DNA from: Lachnospiraceae bacterium
GTDB lineage: Bacteria > Bacillota > Clostridia > Lachnospirales > Lachnospiraceae
Direction of reading: 5' to 3'
DNA length: 41,707 bases
Assembly: GCA_024687655.1 (NCBI GenBank)
Contig: JAILEN010000028.1
Coordinates: 1-41,707 of the forward strand
Position 1 is the first letter of the stretch; the number at the start of each line of letters is the position of its first letter. The notes beneath the pieces are model-generated. The model worked only from the letters and a program-made list of their open reading frames with translations. It was not told the origin of the DNA and did not search any database. Below, piece after piece: positions 9,482-21,544 of the stretch. The position numbers and the translations under genes were made by a program.

Positions 9482-10594
9482 ATGAAGATCACTTGTTCAC
9501 AGAGCGAATTGGTCAAGGGAGTCAATATCGTATCCAAGGCTGTACCCACCAGGACTACCATGGCTATCCTTGAATGTATTCTCATTGATGCTTCAAAGGA
9601 TCAGATAGTTCTGACTGCCAACGATATGGAGATAGGCATAGAGACTATTGTGGATGGAACCATCATCGAGCCGGGTATAATCGCTCTTGATGCCAGATTT
9701 TTCGGTGACATAGTCAGAAATCTTCCGAATAGTGATGTTACCATTAGTGTTGATGACAGATTCAAGACACAGATCACCTGTGAAAGCGCAGATTTCAACA
9801 TAACCGGAAAATCAGGTGAGGACTTTTCAAAGATACCTGCCATAGCCAGGAACAATCCTGTGATCATCTCCCAGTTTACTATGAGAGAGCTTATCAGACA
9901 GACCACATTTACCATCAGTGATCTGAATCAGGTAAATAAGATGATGACAGGTGAGCTTTTTGAGATATCCGGCGATATGCTCAAGGTAGTAGCTCTTGAT
10001 ACCTCCCGTATATCCATCAGAAATATCAGGCTTAAGAACAGTTATGAGGATAAAAAGGTAATAGTTCCCGCAAAGGCACTTAACGAGATATCAAAGATAA
10101 TATCCGGAAGTATCGAGGATATGGTGGAGATTTTCTTTACAGACAATCATATTATCTTTGAATTTGAAAAGACCACAGTGGTTTCCAGACTTATAGATGG
10201 TGAGTTTTTCAATATTGATCACATGTTCTCCGGAAACTATGATGCGAAGATGAAGATCAATAAGCGCAGCCTTCTTGATTCCATTAACAGATCTACTCTC
10301 ATGCTTGTAAAAGAGGCGGAAAAGAAGCCTATAGTTATGGACATTACTGACAATAACCTTACTCTTTCCATGAGCTCTTTCATAGGAAAGATGAAGGAAA
10401 ACATACCTGTTGAGAAAAACGGTAAGGATATCAAGATAGGTTTTAATCCCAAATTCTTTATGGATGCATTGAGAGTGATCGATGATGAGGAGATCACTGC
10501 ATACTTTGTTGATCACAGATCACCCTGCTTCATTAAAAATGAAGAGGAAAGCTATATTTACGTGATCCTGCCTGTTAATATCCAGGAAGCATGA
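9482..10594 (+). CDS. dnaN: DNA polymerase III beta clamp
   Basis: MKITCSQSELVKGVNIVSKAVPTRTTMAILECILIDA; SD aaaggag; follows dnaA. Confidence 0.97.
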   Translation: MKITCSQSELVKGVNIVSKAVPTRTTMAILECILIDASKDQIVLTANDMEIGIETIVDGTIIEPGIIALDARFFGDIVRNLPNSDVTISVDDRFKTQITCESADFNITGKSGEDFSKIPAIARNNPVIISQFTMRELIRQTTFTISDLNQVNKMMTGELFEISGDMLKVVALDTSRISIRNIRLKNSYEDKKVIVPAKALNEISKIISGSIEDMVEIFFTDNHIIFEFEKTTVVSRLIDGEFFNIDHMFSGNYDAKMKINKRSLLDSINRSTLMLVKEAEKKPIVMDITDNNLTLSMSSFIGKMKENIPVEKNGKDIKIGFNPKFFMDALRVIDDEEITAYFVDHRSPCFIKNEEESYIYVILPVNIQEA

Positions 10595-10595
10595 T

Positions 10596-10807
10596 ATGGA
10601 GACTGTAGAGATAAGAGAGGGTGAGGAGTTTATAAAGCTCGGTCAGGTACTTAAAAAAGCTGGGCTGGTCTCATCCGGAGTAGAGGCAAAGATGGTGATA
10701 CAGGAAGGAGAGGTTTCTGTTGACGGTGAGATTGATACACGTCGCGGCAGAAAGCTTTTCGGAGGAGAAGTTATCTCCTACAATGGAGAAGAAGTTAAGA
10801 TCGTAAA

Positions 10808-10811
<4 letters not shown>
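10596..10811 (+). CDS. yaaA: S4-domain RNA-binding protein YaaA-like
   Basis: FIKLGQVLKKAGLVSSGVEAKMVIQEGEVSVDGEIDTRRGRKL; dnaN-recF position. Confidence 0.92.
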
Positions 10812-13833
<3,022 letters not shown>

Positions 13834-13881
13834 AGACGCTAAAATAGTAAGGCATAAGTTTGACATATGGGAAGAGATCAT

Positions 13882-13907
13882 AAAAAGCATTGAAAGGCTT
13901 TTTAAGT
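13882..13907 (+). terminator. Terminator-like hairpin between gyrB and gyrA
   Basis: AAAAAGC-attgaaag-GCTTTTT then AAGTTTT, just upstream of the gyrA SD. Confidence 0.4.
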
Positions 13908-13920
13908 TTTAGGAGTAAAA

Positions 13921-16434
13921 ATGGACGAGAATAACATCGAAATCATAGAGGATGGCATAACCTTTAATACCGTTCAGGAGGTTGATCTTAAAAAAACAAT
14001 GGAGACCTCCTATATAGATTACGCCATGAGTGTTATTGCCTCACGTGCCCTTCCCGATGTAAGGGACGGATTAAAGCCGGTTCAGAGGCGTGTGCTTTTT
14101 TCCATGCAGGAGCTGCACAATATGCCGGACCAGCCTCATCGTAAGTGTGCCCGTATCGTTGGTGATACCATGGGTAAATATCACCCTCATGGTGACAGCT
14201 CCATCTACGGTGCACTGGTAAATATGGCCCAGGACTGGTCCACCAGATATCCCCTGGTGGACGGACACGGTAATTTCGGTTCCGTGGACGGCGACGGTGC
14301 GGCGGCAATGCGATATACAGAGGCCCGTCTTTCCAAGATCTCTCTGGCAATGCTGGCTGATATAGGCAAGGATACCGTCGATTTTATGCCCAACTTTGAT
14401 GAGACGGAAAAGGAGCCCACGGTACTTCCTGCCAGATATCCCAATCTTTTGGTGAACGGTACCACCGGTATTGCGGTAGGTATGGCTACAAATATACCTC
14501 CCCACAATCTTCGTGAGGTCATAGCCGCTGTTGATAAGATAATCGATAATCAGATTTTAGAGGACAGGGACACCGAGATCGATGAGCTCATGGAGATCAT
14601 AAAGGGACCAGACTTCCCCACAGGCGGGACTATCCTCGGTCATGCCGGAATAGACGAGGCATATCGTACCGGACGCGGCAAGATCAGAGTCCGTGCGGTA
14701 ACTGAGATAGAGCCCATGCAAAACGGCAAGAACCGCATTATCGTTACGGAACTTCCCTATAATGTAAATAAGGCCAGACTGGTTGAATATATCGGTAAGC
14801 TGGTAAGGGATAAAAAGCTGGACGGGATCACTGCCCTTCGTGATGAGTCATCTCGTGAAGGAATGCGTGTAGTCATCGAGCTTCGAAAGGATGTGAATCC
14901 CTCCGTTATGCTCAATCAGCTTTACAAGCATACCCAGCTTCAGGACACCTTTGGTGTGATCATGCTGGCTCTGGTTGACAACCAGCCCAAGATATTAAAT
15001 CTCAAGCAGATGCTTTCATACTATCTGGACCACCAGAAGGATGTGGTGACCAGAAGGACGAAGTTCGATCTCGCCGAGGCAGAGAAGAGAGCTCATATTT
15101 TGGAGGGTCTGCTCATTGCTCTTGATAATATCGATGAGGTCATAAAGATCATCCGCGGGTCCGAGACTGTTGCCATAGCCAGACAGGAACTGGAGAGCAG
15201 GTTTGGTCTTTCCGAGATGCAGTCAGCAGCCATCGTGGAGATGAGGCTTCGTGCCTTGACAGGCTTGGAGCGTGAGAAGCTTGAAGGTGAATATAACGAA
15301 AAAATGGCACTCATCGCGGAGCTCAAGGAGATTCTGGCTGATGAGAAGAAGCTCCTTACTGTTATCCGTAATGAGATAGATGTATATGCCGATAAGTACG
15401 GCGATGACCGCAGGACTTCCATCGGATATGATGTATATGATATTGATGCCGAGGATCTGATCCCGGTGACATCTACCGTGGTTACCTTTACTAAGGTGGG
15501 CTATATCAAGCGTATGAACGTTGATAATTTCAAGGCCCAGCACCGTGGTGGCAAGGGAATCAAGGGTATGGAGACCATTGAGGATGATTATATTGTGGAG
15601 ATGATGCTTACCACCTCTCATCATTACCTCATGTTCTTTACGAATTTCGGCAGGGTTTACCGGATCAAGGCCTATGAGATCCCGGAGGCCAGCCGGACTG
15701 CCAGGGGTACTGCCATTGTCAATATTTTACCCCTTATGCCGGATGAGAAGATCACGGCTATGATACCCATTAAGGAATACGGTGATGACGAGTATCTTTT
15801 CATGGCTACAAAATGCGGTATCGTTAAAAAGACAAAGATCTCGGAATATGAGAATGTCAAGAAAAACGGCCTGATCGCCATATCTCTTCGTGAGGACGAC
15901 AAGCTCATCGAGGTTAAAAAGGCTAAAAATGATGACGAGGCCATGCTCTTTACCAAGTATGGTCAGTGCATCCGTTTCAAGGTTGCGGAGGCCAGGACCA
16001 CGGGACGTGTATCCATAGGTGTCAAGGGTATGTCCCTGTCGGATACTGACGAGGTCATTGCCATGCAGATGACGTCTCAAGGTGAGAGTGTCATGATAGT
16101 ATCCGAAAAGGGTCTTGGAAAGTGCACACTTTTGACCGAGTTCCCCTCATATCATCGCGGCGGAAAGGGTGTCAAGTGTTACAAGATAACTGAAAAAACC
16201 GGAAATCTGGTGGGTGTCAAGGCAGTAACTCAGGAGGATGAGGTAATGCTCATCAATACTGAGGGTATAATCATCCGTATCAAGGTTGCTGAGACAGCGC
16301 TTTTATCCAGGATCACATCGGGTGTTAAGCTCATCGATCTCAAGGATGGCGTGGAGGTTGCCAGCATTTCCAAGGTCCGCAAGGAAGATATAGTTGAGGA
16401 AGAGATCGACGAGTCAGAAGTATCCGAAGAATAA
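13921..16434 (+). CDS. gyrA: DNA gyrase subunit A
   Basis: [42 protein letters not shown]; no intein. Confidence 0.97.
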   Translation: MDENNIEIIEDGITFNTVQEVDLKKTMETSYIDYAMSVIASRALPDVRDGLKPVQRRVLFSMQELHNMPDQPHRKCARIVGDTMGKYHPHGDSSIYGALVNMAQDWSTRYPLVDGHGNFGSVDGDGAAAMRYTEARLSKISLAMLADIGKDTVDFMPNFDETEKEPTVLPARYPNLLVNGTTGIAVGMATNIPPHNLREVIAAVDKIIDNQILEDRDTEIDELMEIIKGPDFPTGGTILGHAGIDEAYRTGRGKIRVRAVTEIEPMQNGKNRIIVTELPYNVNKARLVEYIGKLVRDKKLDGITALRDESSREGMRVVIELRKDVNPSVMLNQLYKHTQLQDTFGVIMLALVDNQPKILNLKQMLSYYLDHQKDVVTRRTKFDLAEAEKRAHILEGLLIALDNIDEVIKIIRGSETVAIARQELESRFGLSEMQSAAIVEMRLRALTGLEREKLEGEYNEKMALIAELKEILADEKKLLTVIRNEIDVYADKYGDDRRTSIGYDVYDIDAEDLIPVTSTVVTFTKVGYIKRMNVDNFKAQHRGGKGIKGMETIEDDYIVEMMLTTSHHYLMFFTNFGRVYRIKAYEIPEASRTARGTAIVNILPLMPDEKITAMIPIKEYGDDEYLFMATKCGIVKKTKISEYENVKKNGLIAISLREDDKLIEVKKAKNDDEAMLFTKYGQCIRFKVAEARTTGRVSIGVKGMSLSDTDEVIAMQMTSQGESVMIVSEKGLGKCTLLTEFPSYHRGGKGVKCYKITEKTGNLVGVKAVTQEDEVMLINTEGIIIRIKVAETALLSRITSGVKLIDLKDGVEVASISKVRKEDIVEEEIDESEVSEE

Positions 16435-16436
16435 AG

Positions 16437-16501
16437 ATTCTTCGGGCTAAAGCCCTCAGAATGACATCAATAATTATGTCATCCTGAGCGAAGCGAAGGA
16501 T
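16437..16501. repeat. Inverted pair of ATYCT-GA-stemloop-GA-AGRAT repeats
   Basis: Left copy 16437-16462 (reverse orientation, enlarged GGGC-TTTA-GCCC apex), right copy 16481-16501 ATCCTGAGCGAAGCGAAGGAT; ATGACAT/ATGTCAT inverted arms between. Confidence 0.85.
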
Positions 16502-16508
16502 CTGATAT

Positions 16509-17042
16509 ATGGAAAAGAAATTATCATTACCGTTAACTAAAGAAGATGCCCTTGATCTGCGAATAGGAGACTATTGTTTTCTGACCGGTGAGATGTATGT
16601 GGCTCGAGATGCAGCTCACAAGAGACTTTTTGAACTCATCGAAAAGGGGGAGGCTCTTCCCATAGAGATAGAAGGGGAGACCGTGTATTATATGGGACCT
16701 TCTCCGGCCAGGGAGGGCAGACCAATAGGTTCCGCCGGACCCACTACCGCAGGTAGGATGGACAAGTACACACCCACCCTTTTGGATATGGGACTTCGGG
16801 CCATGATAGGAAAGGGCAAACGTACTCCTGAAGTATATGAGGCCATGAAAAAAAACGGTGCGGTTTATTTTGCGGCCATAGGAGGAGCCGGAGCTTTGCT
16901 TTCCAAATGTATAAAGCGCTCGGATATAGTATGCTACGAGGACTTGGGAGCCGAGGCCATCAGGAGGCTTTATGTGGAGGACTTCCCGGTCATAGTGGTG
17001 GCGGACAGTCAGGGCGGTGTATTATACAAAGACATAGAATAA
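16509..17042 (+). CDS. Fumarate hydratase/tartrate dehydratase-type Fe-S hydro-lyase, beta (C-terminal) subunit
   Basis: YYMGPSPAREGRPIGSAGPTTAGRMDKYTPTLLDMGLRAMIGKGKR. Confidence 0.9.
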   Translation: MEKKLSLPLTKEDALDLRIGDYCFLTGEMYVARDAAHKRLFELIEKGEALPIEIEGETVYYMGPSPAREGRPIGSAGPTTAGRMDKYTPTLLDMGLRAMIGKGKRTPEVYEAMKKNGAVYFAAIGGAGALLSKCIKRSDIVCYEDLGAEAIRRLYVEDFPVIVVADSQGGVLYKDIE

Positions 17043-17057
17043 TGAGTCATTTTGATT

Positions 17058-17081
17058 TAGCGACATCACATGGTGTCGCTA
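17058..17081 (+). terminator. Hairpin downstream of fumarase beta subunit
   Basis: TAGCGACA-tcacatgg-TGTCGCTA followed by TTATATAAT. Confidence 0.5.
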
Positions 17082-17132
17082 TTATATAATCAAGACACTC
17101 ACAGGACAATATTATTCTTAGCGGACAATGTC

Positions 17133-17153
17133 ATTCTGAGCGTAGCGAAGAAT
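17133..17153 (+). repeat. ATYCT-GA-GCNNAGC-GA-AGRAT repeat copy
   Basis: ATTCTGAGCGTAGCGAAGAAT within TGTCATTCTGAGCGTAGCGAAGAATCT. Confidence 0.85.
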
Positions 17154-17205
17154 CTTTGCATTTTAGGATTTTTTAGTGCAATGATTCCCTTGAAAGGAAA
17201 ACCAT

Positions 17206-18051
17206 ATGAGAGAGATAGATGTATCGGTCGTCACAGAGGCCATCAGTGAAATGTGTATATCGGTGAACCATGAGCTTTCGGAGGATATGCGCGGCGCGCT
17301 GACGCGCGCAAAAGAAATGGAGACTTCACAAACCGGCCGACAGGTTTTGGATCAGCTGAATGAGAATTTAAAGATTGCCGGGGAGGAGATGATCCCCATC
17401 TGTCAGGATACGGGAATGGCAGTGGTATTTCTGGAAGTGGGCCAGGAGGTGCATTTTACCGGAGGATATATAGAGGATGCGGTAAACGAAGGCGTGAGAA
17501 AAGGATATACGGAAGGATATCTTAGAAAATCGGTGGTTTCCGATCCCATAGAGCGAAAGAATACAGGAGATAATACCCCTGCCGTGATCCATTACAATAT
17601 CGTTTCCGGTGATGAGGTGAGGATCACTCTGGCGCCCAAGGGTTTTGGAAGCGAAAACATGAGCCGTGTCTTTATGTTAAAGCCGGCTCAGGGGATAGAG
17701 GGCGTAAAGGATGCCATCCTCACGGCGGTTAAGGATGCGGGGCCCAATGCCTGTCCCCCCATGGTAGTGGGTGTCGGCGTAGGAGGAACTTTTGAAAAGG
17801 CGGCTGTTTTGGCAAAGCAAGCTCTGGCGGAGCCGGTGGGAAGCAGCACGGATAAACCACAGTGGGCTGCGGACCTGGAAAAGGAGATGCTTGATAAGGT
17901 AAACGGTCTGGGTATCGGACCTGCCGGACTTGGTGGTTCGGTGACGGCGATTTCCGTAAATGTCAAGTCATACGCCACTCACATAGCCGGTCTTCCCGTG
18001 GCGGTAAATATCTGCTGTCACGTAAACCGGCATATCACTAAGATAATATAA
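17206..18051 (+). CDS. Fumarate hydratase/tartrate dehydratase-type Fe-S hydro-lyase, alpha subunit
   Basis: PICQDTGMAVVFLEVGQEV, RITLAPKGFGSENMSRVFMLKPAQG, CPPMVVGVGVGGTFEKAAVLAKQAL. Confidence 0.9.
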   Translation: MREIDVSVVTEAISEMCISVNHELSEDMRGALTRAKEMETSQTGRQVLDQLNENLKIAGEEMIPICQDTGMAVVFLEVGQEVHFTGGYIEDAVNEGVRKGYTEGYLRKSVVSDPIERKNTGDNTPAVIHYNIVSGDEVRITLAPKGFGSENMSRVFMLKPAQGIEGVKDAILTAVKDAGPNACPPMVVGVGVGGTFEKAAVLAKQALAEPVGSSTDKPQWAADLEKEMLDKVNGLGIGPAGLGGSVTAISVNVKSYATHIAGLPVAVNICCHVNRHITKII

Positions 18052-18099
18052 ATCGTTACTTTGAGTATAGCTAATTTGAGCAAAGCTTTAACCCATATC

Positions 18100-18120
18100 A
18101 TCCTGAGCGCAGCGAAGGAT
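18100..18120 (+). repeat. ATYCT-GA-GCNNAGC-GA-AGRAT repeat copy
   Basis: ATCCTGAGCGCAGCGAAGGAT just upstream of the SD of the following kinase gene. Confidence 0.85.
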
Positions 18121-18137
18121 CTTATACAGGAGGCAAC

Positions 18138-19235
18138 ATGGAACTTAACTTACGTCCCCAAAATGAATGTACATACGATGCGGTATCCATAGGCGAAGTG
18201 ATGCTGCGGCTGGATCCCGGTGAGGGCAGGATCAGGACAGCCAGGAGCTTCAGGGTCTGGGAAGGAGGCGGCGAATACAATGTGATCCGTGGCCTGCGCA
18301 GATGCTTTGGCATGAAGACCGCTGTTCTTACGGCTTTTGCAGCCAACGAAGTGGGAAAGCTTATGGAGGATCTGATACTCCAGGGCGGCGTGGATACTTC
18401 TTTTATTGCATGGATGGCAACCGACGGCATAGGACGGATATGTCGCAACGGCCTTAATTTTACAGAGCGTGGTTTTGGTATCCGCGGTGCCATAGGCTGT
18501 TCAGACAGGGCAAATACCGCAATCTCCAAGGCAAAGGCATCAGATTTTGATCTGGAGTATCTTTTTGGAGAGCTGGGCGTCAGATGGCTCCATACCGGCG
18601 GCATCTATGCTGCACTTTCAGAGACTTCCGCAGAAACCGTGATCGAGGTGATAAAGACTGCAAAAAAATACGGTACGGTAGTTTCCTATGATCTGAATTA
18701 CCGTCCTTCCATGTGGGATGCCATCGGCGGGCATGAAAAGGCAATGGAGGTAAACAAGGAGATCGCAAAATATGTGGATGTTATGATCGGAAACGAGGAG
18801 GATTTTACCGCCTGCCTTGGCTTTTCCATTGAAGGAAATGATGAAAACCTTAAAGAGCTCAACATTGAAGGCTATGAAAAGATGATCGGTGAGGCGGCAG
18901 CGGTGTATCCTAATTTTAAGGTAGTTGCCACCACCCTTCGTACCGTAAAAACAGCCTCGGTCAATGACTGGTCTGCAATCTGCTGGGCAGATGGTAAGAT
19001 ATACAAGGGTATGGAACTTAAGGATCTGGAGATCATGGACCGGGTAGGAGGCGGGGACTCCTTTGCATCCGGTCTGATATATGGTCTGATGACCACCGGG
19101 GATCCGCAAAAGTCCGTTGATTACGGCGTTGCCCATGGCGCTTTGGCCATGACCACGCCTGGGGATACCACCATGGCATCAAAAAAAGAGGTGGAGGCCA
19201 TTATGTCCGGTGCCGGTGCCAGGGTAAAAAGATAA
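18138..19235 (+). CDS. PfkB-family sugar kinase, probably 2-keto-3-deoxygluconate kinase-like
   Basis: SIGEVMLRLDPGEGRIRTARSFRVWEGGGEYNVIRGL, C-terminal RVGGGDSFASGLIYGL PfkB signature. Confidence 0.85.
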   Translation: MELNLRPQNECTYDAVSIGEVMLRLDPGEGRIRTARSFRVWEGGGEYNVIRGLRRCFGMKTAVLTAFAANEVGKLMEDLILQGGVDTSFIAWMATDGIGRICRNGLNFTERGFGIRGAIGCSDRANTAISKAKASDFDLEYLFGELGVRWLHTGGIYAALSETSAETVIEVIKTAKKYGTVVSYDLNYRPSMWDAIGGHEKAMEVNKEIAKYVDVMIGNEEDFTACLGFSIEGNDENLKELNIEGYEKMIGEAAAVYPNFKVVATTLRTVKTASVNDWSAICWADGKIYKGMELKDLEIMDRVGGGDSFASGLIYGLMTTGDPQKSVDYGVAHGALAMTTPGDTTMASKKEVEAIMSGAGARVKR

Positions 19236-19251
19236 AGCACACTTTTTATAC

Positions 19252-19282
19252 TTGACTTGAAGTCAGCTTAAAGGTGTATAGT
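19252..19282 (+). promoter_or_regulatory. MerR-type promoter (19-bp spacer with dyad)
   Basis: TTGACT (19252-19257)-19 nt-TATAGT (19277-19282); spacer carries imperfect dyad TTGAAG-TCAG-CTTAAA. Confidence 0.6.
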
Positions 19283-19309
19283 AGTGTCATAGGAGGAAGT
19301 GGCATTGCC

Positions 19310-19348
19310 ATGAGCTTTAATAAAGGAGGAATATGGAATGGGGATTGA
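19310..19348 (+). CDS. Possible 12-aa leader peptide MSFNKGGIWNGD
   Basis: ATG at 19310 downstream of aggagga (19291-19297); stop TGA at 19346-19348 overlaps the next CDS start. Confidence 0.25.
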   Translation: MSFNKGGIWNGD

Positions 19349-20456
19349 TCTGAATACTATGCCAAAGCTTGGGTTTGGTCTTATGAGACTGCCTGAGACT
19401 GAAAAAGTGATCGACCACGATCAGGTCTGCAGAATGGTTGACAAATACATGTCAGCCGGCATGAATTACTTTGATACTGCCTATGTTTATCACGAGGGCA
19501 GATCGGAGGTGGCCGCAAGGGAGGCCCTTGTAAAAAGATACCCGCGTGAGAGTTTTATGCTGGCGACTAAGCTGCCGGGCTGGGAGGTCAAAAAGGAAGA
19601 GGATATAGAGCGGATCTTTTCCGAACAGTTAGAAAGAGCCGGTGTTGACTATTTTGATTTTTATCTTCTCCATTCCATAGAGGATGGGACTAATTTTGAT
19701 ATATATGAAAAATACGATTGTTTCTCCTGGGGCCTGAGGAAAAAGGAAGAGGGTAAGATAAAGCATTTTGGTTTTTCCTTCCATGGAAGTCCGGAGCTTT
19801 TGGAGAGGGTGCTTGACAGCCATCCCGAGATGGAATTTGTCCAGATACAGCTTAACTATCTGGACCGGACAAACCCGGTTGTCAGATCCCAGAGACTGTA
19901 TGATATTTTAAGTGAAAGAAACATACCCATTATCGTTATGGAACCGGTAAGGGGAGGCATGCTTGCCAAAATGGATCCGGAAATTGAGGCAAAATTTAAG
20001 GCCAGACAGCCGGATAAGTCCGTGGCATCATGGGCGCTCAGGTTTGTTGCGTCGCTTCCCGGAGTGATGACGGTGCTTTCAGGCATGTCAAATGAAGAGC
20101 AGATGGATGATAATATCCATACTTTCACAGACTTTGAGCCCATTACAGAGGATGAGCTTAAGATAATAAACGAGGTTACTGAGACTCTTTTGGGGATGCC
20201 GCAGATCGGATGTACCGCATGTAAGTATTGCTGCGACGGGTGTCCGCAGAATATCAGCATCCCGGATGTTTTCAGGACCATAAACACTTTAAGGAGATAT
20301 CCGGACGACTGGCGTTCAAAGAATTTTTACTCGGGACTCATACAAAGGAGCGGAAAGGCATCTGACTGTATCGCCTGCGGCCAGTGTGAGAGTGTCTGCC
20401 CTCAGCATCTGCCGATAATCGAACTGATGAAAGAGGCAGCAGGGATACTTGATTAG
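19338..20456 (+). CDS. Aldo/keto reductase with C-terminal 4Fe-4S ferredoxin domain
   Basis: PKLGFGLMRLPETE, NYFDTAYVYHEGRSE; C-terminal CTACKYCCDGCPQNISIP...CIACGQCESVCPQHLPI. Confidence 0.93.
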   Translation: MGIDLNTMPKLGFGLMRLPETEKVIDHDQVCRMVDKYMSAGMNYFDTAYVYHEGRSEVAAREALVKRYPRESFMLATKLPGWEVKKEEDIERIFSEQLERAGVDYFDFYLLHSIEDGTNFDIYEKYDCFSWGLRKKEEGKIKHFGFSFHGSPELLERVLDSHPEMEFVQIQLNYLDRTNPVVRSQRLYDILSERNIPIIVMEPVRGGMLAKMDPEIEAKFKARQPDKSVASWALRFVASLPGVMTVLSGMSNEEQMDDNIHTFTDFEPITEDELKIINEVTETLLGMPQIGCTACKYCCDGCPQNISIPDVFRTINTLRRYPDDWRSKNFYSGLIQRSGKASDCIACGQCESVCPQHLPIIELMKEAAGILD

Positions 20457-20504
20457 GCGATCTGCATGCCTGCAATGATTTAAAAGGGGAAGATAAAGTT
20501 TTCA

Positions 20505-20533
20505 TTGACAAAAGGCTGCTGTTCTTGTACAAT
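20505..20533 (+). promoter_or_regulatory. Sigma-70-type promoter of the tRNA pair
   Basis: TTGACA-17 nt-TACAAT. Confidence 0.75.
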
Positions 20534-20576
20534 ATCACTTGCGTTTATCGGCATGGTTGAGTGTTGATAATCATTC

Positions 20577-20664
20577 GGAGAAGTACTCAAGAGGCCGAAG
20601 AGGTGCCCCTGCTAAGGGTATAGGTCGGGTGACCGGCGCGAGGGTTCAAATCCCTCCTTCTCCG
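20577..20664 (+). tRNA. tRNA-Ser(GCU)
   Basis: GGAGAAG/CTTCTCC acceptor stem, long variable arm, GGTTCAAATCC T-arm, anticodon loop CTGCTAA. Confidence 0.93.
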
Positions 20665-20690
20665 TTTCGACGGTATACGTCGACATATAA

Positions 20691-20761
20691 GGTGCTGTAG
20701 CCAAGTGGTAAGGCGTGGGACTGCAACTCCCTGATCATCGGTTCAAATCCGTTCAGCACCT
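20691..20761 (+). tRNA. tRNA-Cys(GCA)
   Basis: GGTGCTG/CAGCACC acceptor stem, GGTTCAAATCC T-arm, anticodon loop CTGCAAC. Confidence 0.93.
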
Positions 20762-20772
20762 TGAAGTAACAA

Positions 20773-20808
20773 GTCGGAAAGTCCTAACAGGTCTTTCCGG
20801 CTTTTATA
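20773..20808 (+). terminator. Rho-independent terminator after tRNA-Cys
   Basis: GTCGGAAAG...CTTTCCGGC then TTTTATATTT. Confidence 0.75.
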
Positions 20809-20827
20809 TTTAGAGGAGAGAGTGGAA

Positions 20828-21460
20828 ATGTACAGATTGATCTCGATCATCATGGGTTATGCATTCGGAAATATACTGACCGCATGCATTGTGACCAAAA
20901 AACATAACGGCAGCAGCCCTTTTGAGATAGGAAGCGGCAATCCCGGTATGGCCAATGTCATGGCCCAGTGCGGCTTCAGGCCCGGAATATGCGTGCTTGC
21001 CGGCGATCTGATAAAAACCCTGATCCCCTGCCTTTTGTGTAGATTCGTGATATTTCCCGGGGAGACTGGTATGCTGGCCTGTCTGTATGCCGGTCTGGGT
21101 GTGGTCCTGGGACACAACTATCCCATCTGGCATGGCTTCAAGGGTGGCAAAGGGGTTTCCACAAGCTGTGCAGCCATGTTCTGCATCCATCCCCTGTGGG
21201 GCATAGCGGCCATGCTGGTTGGGATGTTTGTGGTATTCGGTACCAAGTATTTGTCCATAGGAGCGGCTTTTATACCGGTGGCCTTTATCCCGGCAGCCTG
21301 GTACTACGCCGGAAAAGAGGGGGCCATAGTATATGCGGTACTTAGCCTGGCCATGCTTTTAGCCCACAGAAAGGATTTTGTCCGCATCAGACATGGACAG
21401 GAGGAAAAGATAGACGTACCCATGCTGATAAAGAAAAAGCTGTCAAAGCAGGCTAAATAA
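20828..21460 (+). CDS. Glycerol-3-phosphate acyltransferase PlsY-like membrane protein
   Basis: IGSGNPGMANVM and GHNYPIWHGFKGGKGVSTS motifs, multiple TM segments. Confidence 0.88.
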   Translation: MYRLISIIMGYAFGNILTACIVTKKHNGSSPFEIGSGNPGMANVMAQCGFRPGICVLAGDLIKTLIPCLLCRFVIFPGETGMLACLYAGLGVVLGHNYPIWHGFKGGKGVSTSCAAMFCIHPLWGIAAMLVGMFVVFGTKYLSIGAAFIPVAFIPAAWYYAGKEGAIVYAVLSLAMLLAHRKDFVRIRHGQEEKIDVPMLIKKKLSKQAK

Positions 21461-21469
21461 AATGATATT

Positions 21470-21504
21470 TCGGAAGACCTGGATTTCGGGTCTTCCGATT
21501 TTTG
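21470..21504 (+). terminator. Rho-independent terminator after plsY-like gene
   Basis: TCGGAAGACC...GGTCTTCCGA then TTTTTGTT. Confidence 0.8.
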
Positions 21505-21544
21505 TTATAGAGGTGTATAATCGAAAAACAGGGGGTGATTACTT

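Noticed and set aside
17286-17312. GC-rich palindromic stretch gcgcggcgcgctgacgcgcgc within the fumarase alpha gene
   Set aside because: Inside a conserved coding frame; probably codon-driven.
18618-19136. 172-aa minus-strand ORF opposite the PfkB kinase
   Set aside because: Antisense to a conserved kinase frame.
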